64,000 nt of DNA from Pseudisothecium myosuroides (GCA_951799445.1 OX637294.1:25445452-25509451); one strand, 5' to 3'. Positions 37,800 to 48,960 are shown, counted from the first letter of the stretch. Notes: generated by a model not told the origin, from the letters alone. A program made the numbers and translations.

Positions 37800-39535
37800 A
37801 TGGGGAAGCGGCCACAAGAGGCAGAGGCGCCATCACTGGCTGACTCTCCTGCTCATCAAACAGCAGTGGTACCGTCGACGGAGGTTTCAAGAAGTTCCGG
37901 CAGTTGCCTATCACCGAAACCCTCAAAAGGTCCCGCGATCGTTCCGTCTCAAAGGACTGCCTCGGTTGCGACTATGAGGAGCAACACACCGCGTGTGCCT
38001 TCGGCTGCTTCTTCCGCACCTTCCCCTCCAGCGACGGCAGCAGCGTCTCCAGCTGCCGACGGTATGACAGTTTATTTTTGAGTAGTTTGTATTTATGTGA
38101 ATTGGATTCTTTTTTGTGGAGCTACGAGAAGGAAATGACTGTAGACCATAACTCGAACAAAAGGTGTTGTTTTTCAGTCGAGGGCTGCTACTCATATCTA
38201 CTACTATTCATAAATGGGGCTACACTGCTGTGCTTTTCTAACAGAGACATAGCCTGGAGGATTTGGAAGGAACAGAATTTTCAAAAGGAACCAGATTGTT
38301 TTTGCACACAACCCTAAACCACGGAAAATCGGGCCTCATGAATCTTGTTGTCTTGAAACAGAATCCTATGAGCCGACTCAATCAGAAGACCTCGTAAAGG
38401 GTTTAGAGGAAGCATTGCCGAGAGATGTCATGGTCGCGTTCGATGAGAGCATGAAGTACCAGTCTTTCGACCAGTTTGTCAGTACGAGCAGTGATTTGAA
38501 CAATGATCCAACTATAGGACGGGGTTCAAACTTAGCAGTCATGCGCTCCTTTGGGGAATTCGTAGAGAACGAAGGCGGTACTTCTAAGCCTTTCAAGCTA
38601 TGGCGAAAAACACGCGTTCTCTCCCCCCAGCTAAAAAGGGAGAAAAGCAAGAACCAGTGGCTTCTGCGTCGTTGCTTAGAAATGACGACTTCGCTATGGG
38701 ACTTGCAAGGAGGACATCGAGCTGTTTCGGAAAGTACTGTGTCACAAGGACCTCCTTTGCAACGGGACTCGCAACAAGGAATTCGAACCCATGGAGCTGT
38801 TTCGCAAAGTAGTGATTCACAAGGACCTCCTCTATACTCAAGTTGCAAATCCGATATCTCTGACATAGAGCCATTTCTTCATTACAAGGTCAAACCGATA
38901 CGGGCCAGATGTCGTCCCAGGCCAATGCCCCATCATGGCCATGATGAGGCAGCCCTGAGCCATATGCTGTCAGAGAGAACCCGCAGGAAACGAAGAGAAA
39001 AAAAATTCTCAGCTCTAAGGAAATTGGTGCCCATAACATGGAAGGTAAATCAAGAGCCTCTCTATCTCCCCTTCTCTCGTCTGTCCCTGAAACCCTAACT
39101 TGAACGTCATGCAGAGACTTAGCACATGATAATCTCTATGATCTGACTATACATTTTGTTATTTTGCATGCACAGAACGACAAAGCTTCGATCCTAGGCG
39201 ATGTCTACCTTGAGGATCTGAATAACCAAATTCATGAGTTGGAAGCAAGGAAGAATCAAGTGGAGCGCCAGTATGAGGATCTAAAATTGTCTCACCAAGA
39301 CCTGGAGCAACGAAACCAGCAGCTGGAAGCCAGCAAGAGTCAAGTGGAGCGCCAGTATGAGGATCTAAAGTTGTCTCACCAGGACCTGGAGCAACGAAAC
39401 CTGCAGTTGGAATCCAGTAAGTTTGAAGCGGACCGCAAGTACGAGGATTTAGTATTGTCTCACCAGGACCTGGAGCGACGAAACCAGCAGCTGGAAGCAA
39501 GGACGAATGGACAGGTAGAGTATGAGGAGTTATAA
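37800..39535 (+). CDS. bHLH transcription factor with amplified coiled coil (possibly truncated)
   Basis: Exons 37800-38061, 38362-39044 and 39176-39535 (TAA), 434 residues with matching phases. Exon 1 is Ser/Pro/Ala-rich. Exon 2 ends with the basic region and helix 1 (HMLSERTRRKRREKKF, then LRKLVP), keeping the His-Glu-Arg pattern that reads E-box/G-box DNA. Exon 3 starts NDKASILGDVYLEDL (helix 2), then 28-residue repeats like QVERQYEDLKLSHQDLEQRN. Repeat 4 carries TAA and TAG, after which the same frame stays open to 39868. Exon 2 also duplicates about 30 residues around VSQGPPL. Its start is 72 bp past the kinase stop; a splice from the kinase would keep phase. Confidence 0.7.
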
Positions 39536-39868
39536 TTATCTCACTAGGACCTGGAGCACCGAAACAAGCAACTGGAGACAGTAGAGAAACATCTTCCAAC
39601 CGTATGTCAAAAAGACGAGCCCAAAGTGATGGCTCCCCAACTTCTGAGAGCTGTGGGATCGACCATGACGGTCCAAATCATCGACAGCATGGACTTGCAT
39701 GGCATGCTGCAAGTGGTTGCGCTGGGAGGATCATCGCCGATGGAGCCCAAGCTGAAGCTACGATTATTTCTCCGGGCAAGTTTGGGGGGCACCAAATTTT
39801 TTTCATTTCTTAACCCCCATATTCTGGATGGTGTCAGAGGTCTTAAGGTCAATGTTTCCTCCAAATAA
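39536..39868 (+). pseudogene. Open continuation of the bHLH frame after in-frame stops
   Basis: In the bHLH frame, after TAA at 39533 and TAG at 39545, there are about 107 open codons ending TAA at 39866-39868. They begin DLEHRNKQLE, clearly the rest of coiled-coil repeat 4, then a segment around MTVQIIDSMDLHGMLQVV that sits where many plant bHLH proteins have an ACT-like domain. This suggests the gene was once longer, or that a 33-base GT...AG segment (39515-39547) is removed. Such an intron would be unusually short for a plant. Confidence 0.45.
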
Positions 39869-42196
39869 CTTTTTATTCATCCAACTTCATGCTTTATTCT
39901 GTAAGAAACAACCTTTCTTTTATGACCAATTTGATGAAATTAGTGAGATATAAATGTATAGAGATATAAGTGTAAATGTGCAAAACACAACAAAGATTCA
40001 AGTCGTTAAAGGATCAAGGGCTAAATTGATTTTAACTTTGAGTTATCCAAGTGTCTTCCATTCTCACAAAGTTGTTTTGCCCCCTTGTCCTAATGATTTT
40101 AGTGCTTCACCACTCTTAGTTGTATGGGCTAGTTTGGTCGATCTACTCAATGTAATTGTTCCCTCATCCGAAAGATAAGTTCAAATTCTTTCTGGAATTT
40201 GTTGCTTTCTAATGTTACTTAGGTTCGTGACTGAGTTGATTGGGTTGATTGGGTTGATTCCTTGAGTCTATACCTTCATATATTGGGCAATGCCACTTGT
40301 TGTTAGGGATTCTGCAAAAAAAGCATCAATGAGGAAGGCACTAAGTTGTGAATTCAAACCACCCCCATGGTTGTGAAGTGGCTCCTATATTTGTCAATAT
40401 AGAAAACTCCAAAGGTCACTTCAAGAATTGGCTAAACCTTTTCTAACCTAAAGGTTGGAACTAGAATTTTATAGCAATTCAAACATTAGGTTTACAACCT
40501 TGGAGTGCTAATTTTCTAGTTTTAAAATGATATAGTACAATCAAAAATTTATTCCATGATGTTCTATAACATAATATAAACCTATCGGGATTTTTTTTGA
40601 TTTTTTTGCATTGATTGCATTTAATATAATGGATTGTTTTACTTTTTATTAAGAAATTTTGCAATAATTTCAAATTTTCACAAAGAAATGCAAAATTTTT
40701 ACAACTAATAAAAGACATGTAATTGCATCTCTAAAAAAAAATATAGAAAACGACATTTATAGGTTGCCTCAAAAACCTTTCAACAATCGTTTTGTTTCTT
40801 TTAATTCCAAATTTTTTGGCCCTTTCTTTTGTAAATTAATTGAATCCCAAAAGCCTTCATTGGTTCCTTTAAACTCTTTTGAAATCCATCAATTGAAAAG
40901 ACACTACAAGCTTCAATTTTAGTCTTGTGACTTTAAAATTCGATTATTTTTGTCTTGGCTTCATTCCACCATTTTTGCCCTAGCTTCATTTCACTATTTT
41001 TGTTCAAGCTTCATTCCACAATAATTCTAGTTGTGGACTTGTGGCTTCAAAAGGACCTTATGGTTGCAAAATGGACCGGATATTTGTCAATACAAAAATT
41101 CCAAAGGTCACTTTGAAAAAATTAGCTAAATCTAGTTAGTCCAACCTCTAGTTTGTCATTGGAATATGTAAACAATTTATTTTGCCAAAGAATGGATGTG
41201 GTTAATTAAATTATGAGGATTGATTTTAGTTAATTATGTCCAACAATTTTTGTCTCTAGTAAACTTCTTCTTACTCTACCTTAAAGCGTTGTTTTGAAAC
41301 CCTTCAATGAGTATGTCATGGAGTAAGATCCATCCATTGTGGCTAAGTTGATAAATGTGAAAACAAAGCATTTTTATAAAAAAAAATAACATCACGTCCC
41401 ATAGAGTGGCATGATTGTCAAGATATTTCTCATAATGATGCTCTACTTTTGATATGCCCTAGTGATAGTCCAGCATAGGTTTGAAAGATTTGTTAACTTA
41501 CAACATTTGCATCATACATCGATAATTTTTTTAATATAGAGTATTTTAAAGCTTTTAGTCATTTATTCATCACTAGACTCCAAAAAAATTACTTTCAATA
41601 AAAAGAGTGCTTTGAACATATTGATGCAAATATTGGTTTCTACTAGTGATATTTTTTTCTAAATTAAAAATCTTATTTTTATTTCTAATCTATATTGAAT
41701 CAAGTGAAAATATATGATATCAAATGAGATATAAGTGCTCTAAATTTAAAGTACAACAAAGGTCAACATGGTTTTGGCCATCTTTATATTATATTCTTTA
41801 CTTATATTTTCATAAATGTCCATCTTAAGTTTATAGAAATGCATGCTTCTAATTAAAGATGTGAACCAAAATCATCTATTTTATATCCATCTTGTTATTC
41901 AAAACAAAGAAAAAAACAAAGAAAAACCAAGAATGAACTACAACATCAACTCAATGATCTAGATTGAAGCAATGAAAAATTCAATCATTACTCTATACCT
42001 TGATGATTGCACTTCTAACATAAGGTCCTTACTTCAAGAACAAGGCTTTTTATAGTATAATTGTATGTTTCTAGAATCATTACCTTAACCATGAAAAGAT
42101 GAGCCAATGACTACTATTTTTTGAAACTTCAAAGTCCTCCCTCTATGCACCATTTTTGCAACTATTTACAAATGAAATTATACAACACACACACAC

Positions 42197-42286
<90 letters not shown>

Positions 42287-42963
42287 CAAATTATTTTACC
42301 ATAACATTCTAAAATTAAAAAATATGCACTCCATGGCCATAGGCCCAAAGTTCAAATTGTAATAAAGACTAGATTTGATTAGCTCATGCCACTAATTTCT
42401 CTCAAATTTTAAAAAAGATCAATTTGATGGCTAAAATTCAGATCAAGAGAACGGAACAAAAATTGCTAAAATATACAATACAATGATTTGTGAATTTGCC
42501 ATTTTTCATGTAGGAAAGTCAAAAGCTAGCACAAGTAGAGAATGTCCAACACCATTCATTGAAATTGGCTTCATGCAACTCCTTAGAAAATTTGACAAAA
42601 AAAAGTTTTTTTTTCCATCCTTGAGCCATCATGCATGAAATCATTCAAAAAACACAAAATAATCTTTCATCCATTTCAAGGTCAATAGTTCGAGAGACAT
42701 TTTACAATATGGACCAAACTAAGAAAATAAAGGATTCTAAGTACTTAAATCGGCCACTACCACAAGTTTACCTTTGAAAATAAATGCTTGGATTTTGGAT
42801 TTTTTAAATGTCAAAGGGTTTAACCATAGAATGACATTGACAACCACAAGTGTCCAATGGATGATTTCATTGTTCAATGTGGAAACAAAAAATACACTTA
42901 TAGGCACAATAATTGGAGCATTTTAGTGACTACCTTGGTAATGAAGGTTACAAGCTCCCAAGA
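39869..42963. other. AT-rich intergenic DNA
   Basis: No supportable gene. Contains the TA microsatellite at about 42197-42283 and otherwise low-complexity AT sequence. Confidence 0.5.
42197..42283. repeat. (TA)n microsatellite with short (AC)n flank
   Basis: An (AC) run at about 42185-42196 passes into roughly 42 uninterrupted AT/TA dinucleotides. The tyrosine-isoleucine frame across it is an artefact. Confidence 0.95.
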
Positions 42964-43206
42964 TTAAACTTCAAAACAACTGCATTCACACTGCACAACA
43001 TGGTTAGAGTTTGGTTGGATTGGGCAGAGCCTCACAGTCGCACTATTCATGTTCTTCATCAAATACGAACATGCTTCAAATTGCCGCCAATTGATGTCAT
43101 CACAAGAAGCATCCATTGGCTTTCCCATTCCACCGTTTAAAGACCATGGCTTGCACTTCCCCGCTTCCTTCTCAACACATCCAATAAGTTCAGGGAGGCA
43201 ACCCAT
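42964..43206 (-). CDS. Small Cys-rich hypothetical protein (80 aa)
   Basis: The ATG start gives MGCLPELIGC, which would also fit N-myristoylation. It has seven Cys, with blocks SLNGGMGKPMDASCDDINW and CPIQPNSNHVVQC. Composition looks more protein-like than the surrounding AT-rich DNA, but there is no recognised family and no flanking exon evidence. It could be a captured gene fragment. Confidence 0.3.
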   Translation of the reverse strand: MGCLPELIGCVEKEAGKCKPWSLNGGMGKPMDASCDDINWRQFEACSYLMKNMNSATVRLCPIQPNSNHVVQCECSCFEV

Positions 43207-43683
43207 TTCTGATCACTTAAGTAGATTTGACCATTTGCAAGGCAAGTTTCTTCACTAGGGAGTTTTTCCCATGTGCGGAAGTAGACTTTGGAAGGTTTCT
43301 ATAATTTTCCAGATTTTTATTTCTCAAAACATAATTATTATGAATTTTTCAGTGGCAGATTCTATTCTTCCTATATCGGTGATATAGGGCTTGCTACTTC
43401 CGATCATGGGCTGAAAAGAAAATCAACGAAGGATTCACTCTGCTTCCCTTGCCTCTACTCCAAAAAAAAAATGATGAAAATAGTGCAGAATATGTCTTTG
43501 AAAATGTAAAAAATGCCGCCGAGGGTATTCCCTCTGGTTTTGTGTACTGTTTCCTTTATCAATGGAAATTGTCCATGTGTTTCGAGAGAAAAAAAAAAAA
43601 AATCAATGAAGGAGTGGTTGCAATATTGAGAGTCTTGTAGCCAATCAAAATGCGCTACAATTGCCTCCGAACCGCGCCATAAG

Positions 43684-43910
43684 TAACCCAGTAAGGACGC
43701 CGCGGACCATAGTGGTCCGATGAATGAAGGGATTCTCCAATGTAGGACAGAACTACAACTATTCATCCTTGGAGTTTTTTGTGGAAAGTGGAGAACATCT
43801 ACAGTAGCTTGACTTCCAATGAGTACTTTTGGATTTTTTTATTCCAATGACTCTCACGGTTATACAATGCATGATTCCCAGGGTCACCCCCCGCGTCCTT
43901 ACAGGGTTAA
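43684..43910. mobile_element. 0.23-kb TTAA/CCC-type MITE, copy 1
   Basis: Left end TAACCCAGTAAGGACGC and right end GCGTCCTTACAGGGTTAA form an inverted repeat of about 17 bp. The interior matches 49682-49910, including CAACTATTCATC, TAGTTTGACTTC-like and ATGAGTACTTTTG blocks. It lies just left of the inverted-duplication arm. Confidence 0.7.
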
Positions 43911-43959
43911 TCACTGTTCTTCTCCTCCTTCACGGAAAGAGAACAGTTTACATAGCAAG

Positions 43960-45175
43960 AATGGGTTGATCTGGAATGGGTTGCCTCCTATACATTCTTT
44001 GCTTATGTTTGCCGATTTCCAACTGTCCTCCTAGAAAGCTCTGTTTCTGCGAATGTGCAATCCAATCTTCTTTTCCCGTAGCAACGTATAGAAGAAGCTT
44101 CAGAACTTATATAGCCGACATACAATGGTATGCAAACGCAAATGCGGCCCAGACTTCTTAACCCTAGACACTGCCATTGTTACGAAGGGCGGTCAAAGAT
44201 TTCAGATGCGAGTTTTTGAAATGCGTTTTCGCTAACTACCGGCAGACTTGCTCTTTTCAATTTTCTTTTTCGACTTCTTTGTTACATATTGAGCTGTAAC
44301 GTTAGATGTGATTGGAAATCGTTGAAACTAGCTTTGAAATTGACATTGAGCTAGAAAGCGAGAATTTCCTCGAACGCCGTTCTTTGACACTATGGACAGA
44401 AGGTGAAGCCAAGAGAGCTAGAACCAGGTAGTACCGAGTAGAGTATGCAAGACAATTCTAAAGTTGTCCGCAGAGTTCAAACGAGCTTTTAAATTATTCT
44501 TGCCGTGTGCAACCTGCTCTTGCTCACGATACTCTTCCTTGCCCTATTCTCTAGTCGCTTTTCCGTCGTTCCTTTACTGCGCTGGATGGAGGACGAAGCT
44601 TCGCATAGCATCGGCATTCTGTGGTCGGCATCCTGCTGCGGCGTCGACCTAATTTTTGAACTCCTGCATGAGCAATCTGGTGAGAAAGTAAACCTTGGCG
44701 GTCATAATGATATTTTTGTATGTTTCAAATTTGATTTACTGTCTGCGAATTACGCGAGGGTTGTAGCTGATTGAATTCAGGAGAAATGCTGCTTCTTGAA
44801 CGCTCCTGAAACGATGTAAGTTATTCTTAGTCTTTCGGTAGCTAATTCTCCAGCGAAACGGAGATTGTAGTGCATTATTTCTTCTTCTAGTAGAGTCAGT
44901 GCGGCATGCTCTGTATTTCTTATCCTGAGGAGACTGCTTACTGTGGAGTGTAGACTGGTACCACTGGTATAACGGAAGGCAAACTTATGAGCCATTTTCA
45001 CTTTGGGTTCGGACTGGTGTTAGAAGGATTGTTCGGAATGAACTGATGTCTATTTTGGACTAGATGCACTTTGCTACACTACTCCCGAACACCAAAAGAA
45101 AATTAGGAAAATGGTATCGAATAGGGTTGGAAGGCCGCTATCCGTATCCACATGCTTTACGCCTTTCTCATCTTT
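43960..45175 (+). repeat. Inverted-duplication arm 2 (leader/promoter of kinase unit 2)
   Basis: Counterpart of 29695-30900 on the opposite strand. The likely leader exon ends at 44679 (AATCTG|GTGAGA). The 44464-44774 frames are not conserved across the donor and are treated as untranslated. Similarity stops near 45175, well before the kinase ATG at 45590. Confidence 0.85.
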
Positions 45176-45589
45176 TCAATTCCCCTCTTTTGAGCTTCGT
45201 AATTGAATATCTCCTATTCAGATTCGTCTCAGTCGACCCTTATTAGGACTGAGTAAGCTGATCTAAACAAGTTTAGAAAGTGACTCTTGTAATGTGCAGC
45301 AATTGTTACATCATCCGCACGAGGTTCCCGTGAGTTGCTTTGAGGACGTCGGGACGATCACCTCTCAAATTCCAGCTTTGGCTACTTTCATTCATTATCA
45401 TGAACAGCTTGAATGTCGCAAGCGTGCGCCATTGAGGAAACTTATCACAAATTACTACAGCGGATCATGCGTAGGCATATTTGACGGACCGATGCTTGTA
45501 GGATTGAACTGGATGCAGCCACTTGAGTGACATCTCTTATTTTGATCTTTCATGAACATTGCTGCAGTATGTAAGTTCAGGGATTCGCC

Positions 45590-46648
45590 ATGGCCACTCT
45601 GGCAAATGGTGAAAAGAATGCTGAGAGCTTCACCAGACGAGACATTTCATTTGAGTTTCAGTCGAAAGACTTGCCGAGCAGGCGCCTGTTAGGGAAAGGT
45701 TTGTCCGGCATCGCGTATGAAACGGCATGGAAAGGAGCGAGGTATGCAAGAAAAGACTTTGTCGGAGTACAGAGGGATATCTTCTTACAGGAGTCCACTG
45801 TTTTAGTGGGTCTTAAGGATCAGAAGAACGTCGTGAAAACGTATGGTTGGACCATTGACAAGAGGAGTTGCTCGCTCGTCTTGGAGTACATGGATGAGGA
45901 CCTTCTGAGCTTATTGCAGAAGAGAATGGATTCTAAGCGGGGTGTGGTTGCCAAAGACTTGGGTAAACAATCTTCGACATTCACATCTGCGCAGCCTTTC
46001 GATCTGCCGGAGGCTGTAGACATGATGTTGCAGATTGCTACGGGCATGGAGTACCTGCATGAGCAAGGGCTCGCGCATGGAGATCTGAAAACGAAGAACA
46101 TTCTTGTCACTCATAGGAAGGATGGAGCTCAGAGTTCTAAGGTTTTGAAATTGAGTGATTTTGGCCTGGTTGGGACGAAAAGAAAGAGCAGGTATATCGT
46201 TTCCCGTAAGGTACGAAAGCTTGATATGGTTCGATGGAAATCGCCGGAGTCTTTGAAGATTCTTAGTCGAAGACTCCATTCTTCGAACGGTGATGAAGAC
46301 GAAACCTCTTCCGAATCAGAGTCTGAATCAACACCAAGTTCCGTTCCCGAAGGGTCCTCAGCTTGTGCAGGCATGAAGTCATCCGATGTCTACAGCTTCG
46401 CTGTGATCTGCTCCCAGATTTTGACGGGCCATAGTCCATATCCACATCTGGATTGGAAAGAGTTAATGGTTACAATTTTGTCGGGTTGTAGGCCAGAGCT
46501 ACCTGTTTCCTGCCATCCACTGCTGAGAGAGCTTTTGATATCATGCTGGGGTGATCCTGCTCAGCGACCTTCCTTCTCCGCCGTGCGCATGAAGTTGAAA
46601 CGAGTCCAAGGGTTACTCACAACAGGTTGCGTACTTGTACTTTACTGA
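45590..46648 (+). CDS. Non-RD protein kinase, unit 2
   Basis: 352 residues, close copy of unit 1 by eye. It has the same GKGLSGIAYE glycine loop, YARKDF lysine, LAHGDLKTKNIL non-RD catalytic loop, DFG, WKSPES and acidic Ser-rich insert. It differs by a short insertion (AKDLGKQSS) before subdomain VI and scattered substitutions. Both genes keep open frames and intact catalytic residues, so both may be functional. The frame ends GCVLVLY then TGA. If the GT at 46626-46627 were a donor, it would join in phase to the exon starting at 47003. Confidence 0.85.
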   Translation: MATLANGEKNAESFTRRDISFEFQSKDLPSRRLLGKGLSGIAYETAWKGARYARKDFVGVQRDIFLQESTVLVGLKDQKNVVKTYGWTIDKRSCSLVLEYMDEDLLSLLQKRMDSKRGVVAKDLGKQSSTFTSAQPFDLPEAVDMMLQIATGMEYLHEQGLAHGDLKTKNILVTHRKDGAQSSKVLKLSDFGLVGTKRKSRYIVSRKVRKLDMVRWKSPESLKILSRRLHSSNGDEDETSSESESESTPSSVPEGSSACAGMKSSDVYSFAVICSQILTGHSPYPHLDWKELMVTILSGCRPELPVSCHPLLRELLISCWGDPAQRPSFSAVRMKLKRVQGLLTTGCVLVLY

Positions 46649-47002
46649 TCACTTTAATCTCTTGTACTGTCAAGTTCTAGGTACAGTACTCGTCTTTAAT
46701 GTAGCTAATCGTCTCTCAAAATATTGTTTCTAAACATCGGGTGTGATTCGTTTGTTCCTCTACGTGTATGTTTTTTTTTCCAGTTGTAATGATGCAGTTG
46801 GAGAGTTGCACGGCCTACTCCTAGAGTCTATGCTTCAGAAAGGGGGACTGTGATGCTGATCTTCCCTAACATTGCTGGTTAGTGGGTAACGGCTAGTGGG
46901 TTTAGAAAGAGCAGGTATTTTAAAGGAGGTCAGAGTTCTTTGGCACGCAACACTAGCCATTGGAGTAGGAAAATCTTGATGAATTTCGTTGTTATGAAAC
47001 AG

Positions 47003-47346
47003 ATTCATCTGCAGGAATTTTGGGACCGGTTGGTCGTGTGCCGTCTTCGGAGCTTACGCTGTCACAAGATTTTGTCCGACATCTAGAGCAAGGATCGCCG
47101 ACAGATGACCTCGTCAGGAGACGTGCTTCCGAGGCGGACAGTCTTACTGGATGCTTGGAAGTCTCCGACACGCAATGGTTAGAGGGTTGCGATACGCAGT
47201 TGTCGGAAGTTGGCGATACTCAATGGTCTGAAGTGTCCGACATTCGATGGTCGGAAATGACCGACTTTCGATGGCCATCAGACAAGCCTGCTAGTACAAG
47301 CGGTGATATGAACAGTAGTCTGACCACGCCAAGCATAAGACGGTGA
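47003..47346 (+). pseudogene. Relative of bHLH-gene exon 2 with octapeptide repeats (bHLH domain lost)
   Basis: Follows a GAAACAG acceptor, as the bHLH exon 2 at 38362 does. It shares the end block (STSGDMN... versus STSSDLN..., then a degenerate IRR/IGRG). It carries five repeats of 8 residues: SDTQWLEG, CDTQLSEV, GDTQWSEV, SDIRWSEM, TDFRWPSD. TGA ends the frame at 47346; the bHLH region is not found downstream, only a weak match to WRKTRVL near 47376. Probably a degraded or truncated duplicate of the bHLH gene in unit 2. Confidence 0.5.
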
Positions 47347-47943
47347 CCAGAATTAGAAGACTCGAGATTTTGAAGCAGGTCTGGAAAAAAGGTGGGCAGC
47401 AGACACGGTCAAGAGTCTTGCGATAAATTGGAAGGAATTTAAGGAGAATCCAGATGTTGCAAAGACAGAAGGCTTTACAAATAGGCCAAAGGAAGACACT
47501 GTCGTTGAAGCTGAGAAAGCAGGCCTGCTGCTCTTACCTTTTCAATTTCTCATCGCTGTCAGTGTTTTCGTTTCAATTCTCTATGCATACTGGTTGGTCA
47601 TGGATTTTTCATGTGCTGGTTTGGTTCATAGCGAAGAATTTGGTACATCAAGACAGAAATTGTGAAGGGATTGGGTCTCATTCAATAGGTTGCGTGGTTT
47701 GTCATACACTTTACCGGGCCCTAACCAACGAATCTGCGCTCCGTCAATAATTAAGTACACATATAGCAAATGGCGAAAGTAGTGCTGATATGGGATCTGC
47801 CTAAACAACCAAAATTACCACTCTTCATTTGCAGCTAAACAATGTGATGTATTTGATAGACATTTGCTCTTTTCTCGTTTGGATTCTTTGGATGTATTGC
47901 AGCAGAACACGAGCGCAATGAACCTTGCCTTCAAGGAACGTAA
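47347..47943. other. Downstream remains of unit 2
   Basis: No clear gene. A possible exon-like piece at about 47901-47946 (NTSAMNLAFKERNK) is bounded by an AG and a GT that belongs to the adjacent element end. Not called as coding. Confidence 0.35.
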
Positions 47944-48418
47944 TAAGGTAAACCAGCCCATCATGGTCAAATGACCCATGACGGTCACCTAAGGAATGAC
48001 CCCATGATGGTTTTTCTCAATTTATGAGATTTAGGTCATAAAGCATGTCTTACATGATAGTAATGGAGTGATTACTGACTTCATTAGGAATTTCCAACTT
48101 TTCAGTGTGAATTCATTTTAAGAATTCATTTTTGAGGCTTTCTATGTTAGAAAATATTAAGACTCCTTTAGGTGAACAAGATGAGCATCATGGATTCAGA
48201 TTTTGTTGGTTTTGGGAAAGTCTACAGACTCTTTTGGGCCATGATGCACTAAACACTTTAAAAATTCTTAGCAAATTCATACTTTGTCAAAAAAATATAA
48301 TTTCAATTGTTCTCACTGTTTCTCACACTCGTCTTTATGTGGGAAAAAACCTGAAAAATTTCAGCAACGGCATGAGGCCAAACTCCTAATTCTGACCACC
48401 ATGGGCTGTTTTACCTTA
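47944..48418. mobile_element. 475-bp MITE with TAAGGTAAA ends
   Basis: The left end TAAGGTAAACCAGCCCAT and the inverse of the right end, TAAGGTAAAACAGCCCAT, continue to TGGTCA, giving about 26 bp of inverted repeat with three mismatches. The outermost TA on each side can be read as a TA target duplication. Short CATCATGGTCA/TGACC palindromes lie just inside. No coding content. Confidence 0.7.
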
Positions 48419-48960
48419 CATGGAGATCTCATATCCTTTGAATATCCTTATCAACCATTTTGAGATACCGAGCTCACGGCATTTTCTTGCAAAGATTACA
48501 GATTATGGTAACTTTCAATTCATCATCTTGAGAGAATTCAAAGCTTCAAACCAATTTATGCGGACGCGACCTAGCGCTACCAATTATGCAGCTTCTGAAC
48601 TTCTGAACTGGTGGAGGAATCAAAAAAATTCTCTCTCTTGCCCTAAGAAAATGGAAGTTAACAGTTTTGGTGTTGTAGCTTACGAGCCTTTGACAGGCCA
48701 AGCGGTCTAGAAGGACACCTTGAGGTACCTGATGTGGTGAGAATAATGCAAGGTGGCCTGAAACCGAAGGGCCTCGTGGAATGGCTGGGGATGAGGAGAA
48801 GATATCCTCTTGAGTCGGTAGGCCTTCTGGAGAGTTGTTTGGAATTCGATCCCTCAAACAAACCATCACATCTAGAACTTTATGAACCTGTTCTATCTAA
48901 AATGCAGCTTTGGGTGAGCAACCATTTCCTTGCAATGTTTTGCATGATAGTTGCCTAGAT
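48419..48960 (+). pseudogene. C-terminal fragment of a non-RD kinase
   Basis: Begins at the catalytic loop: CATGGAGATCTC encodes HGDL, then a frameshift leads into LNILI and AKITDYG (for DFG). TNYAASELL stands where the minus-strand kinase has TNYAAPEVL, and FGVVAYEPLTG where it has FGIVAFEVLTG. In another frame, LLESCLEFDPSNKPSHLE matches its LIESCWDGNPLNRPSFSE. It is closest to the kinase at 26917-28575, not to units 1 and 2. The N-terminal lobe is missing, and the fragment starts exactly at the MITE edge. Confidence 0.7.

Noticed and set aside
42121..42312. 63-codon frame with Tyr-Ile repeats
   Set aside because: Readout of the TA microsatellite.
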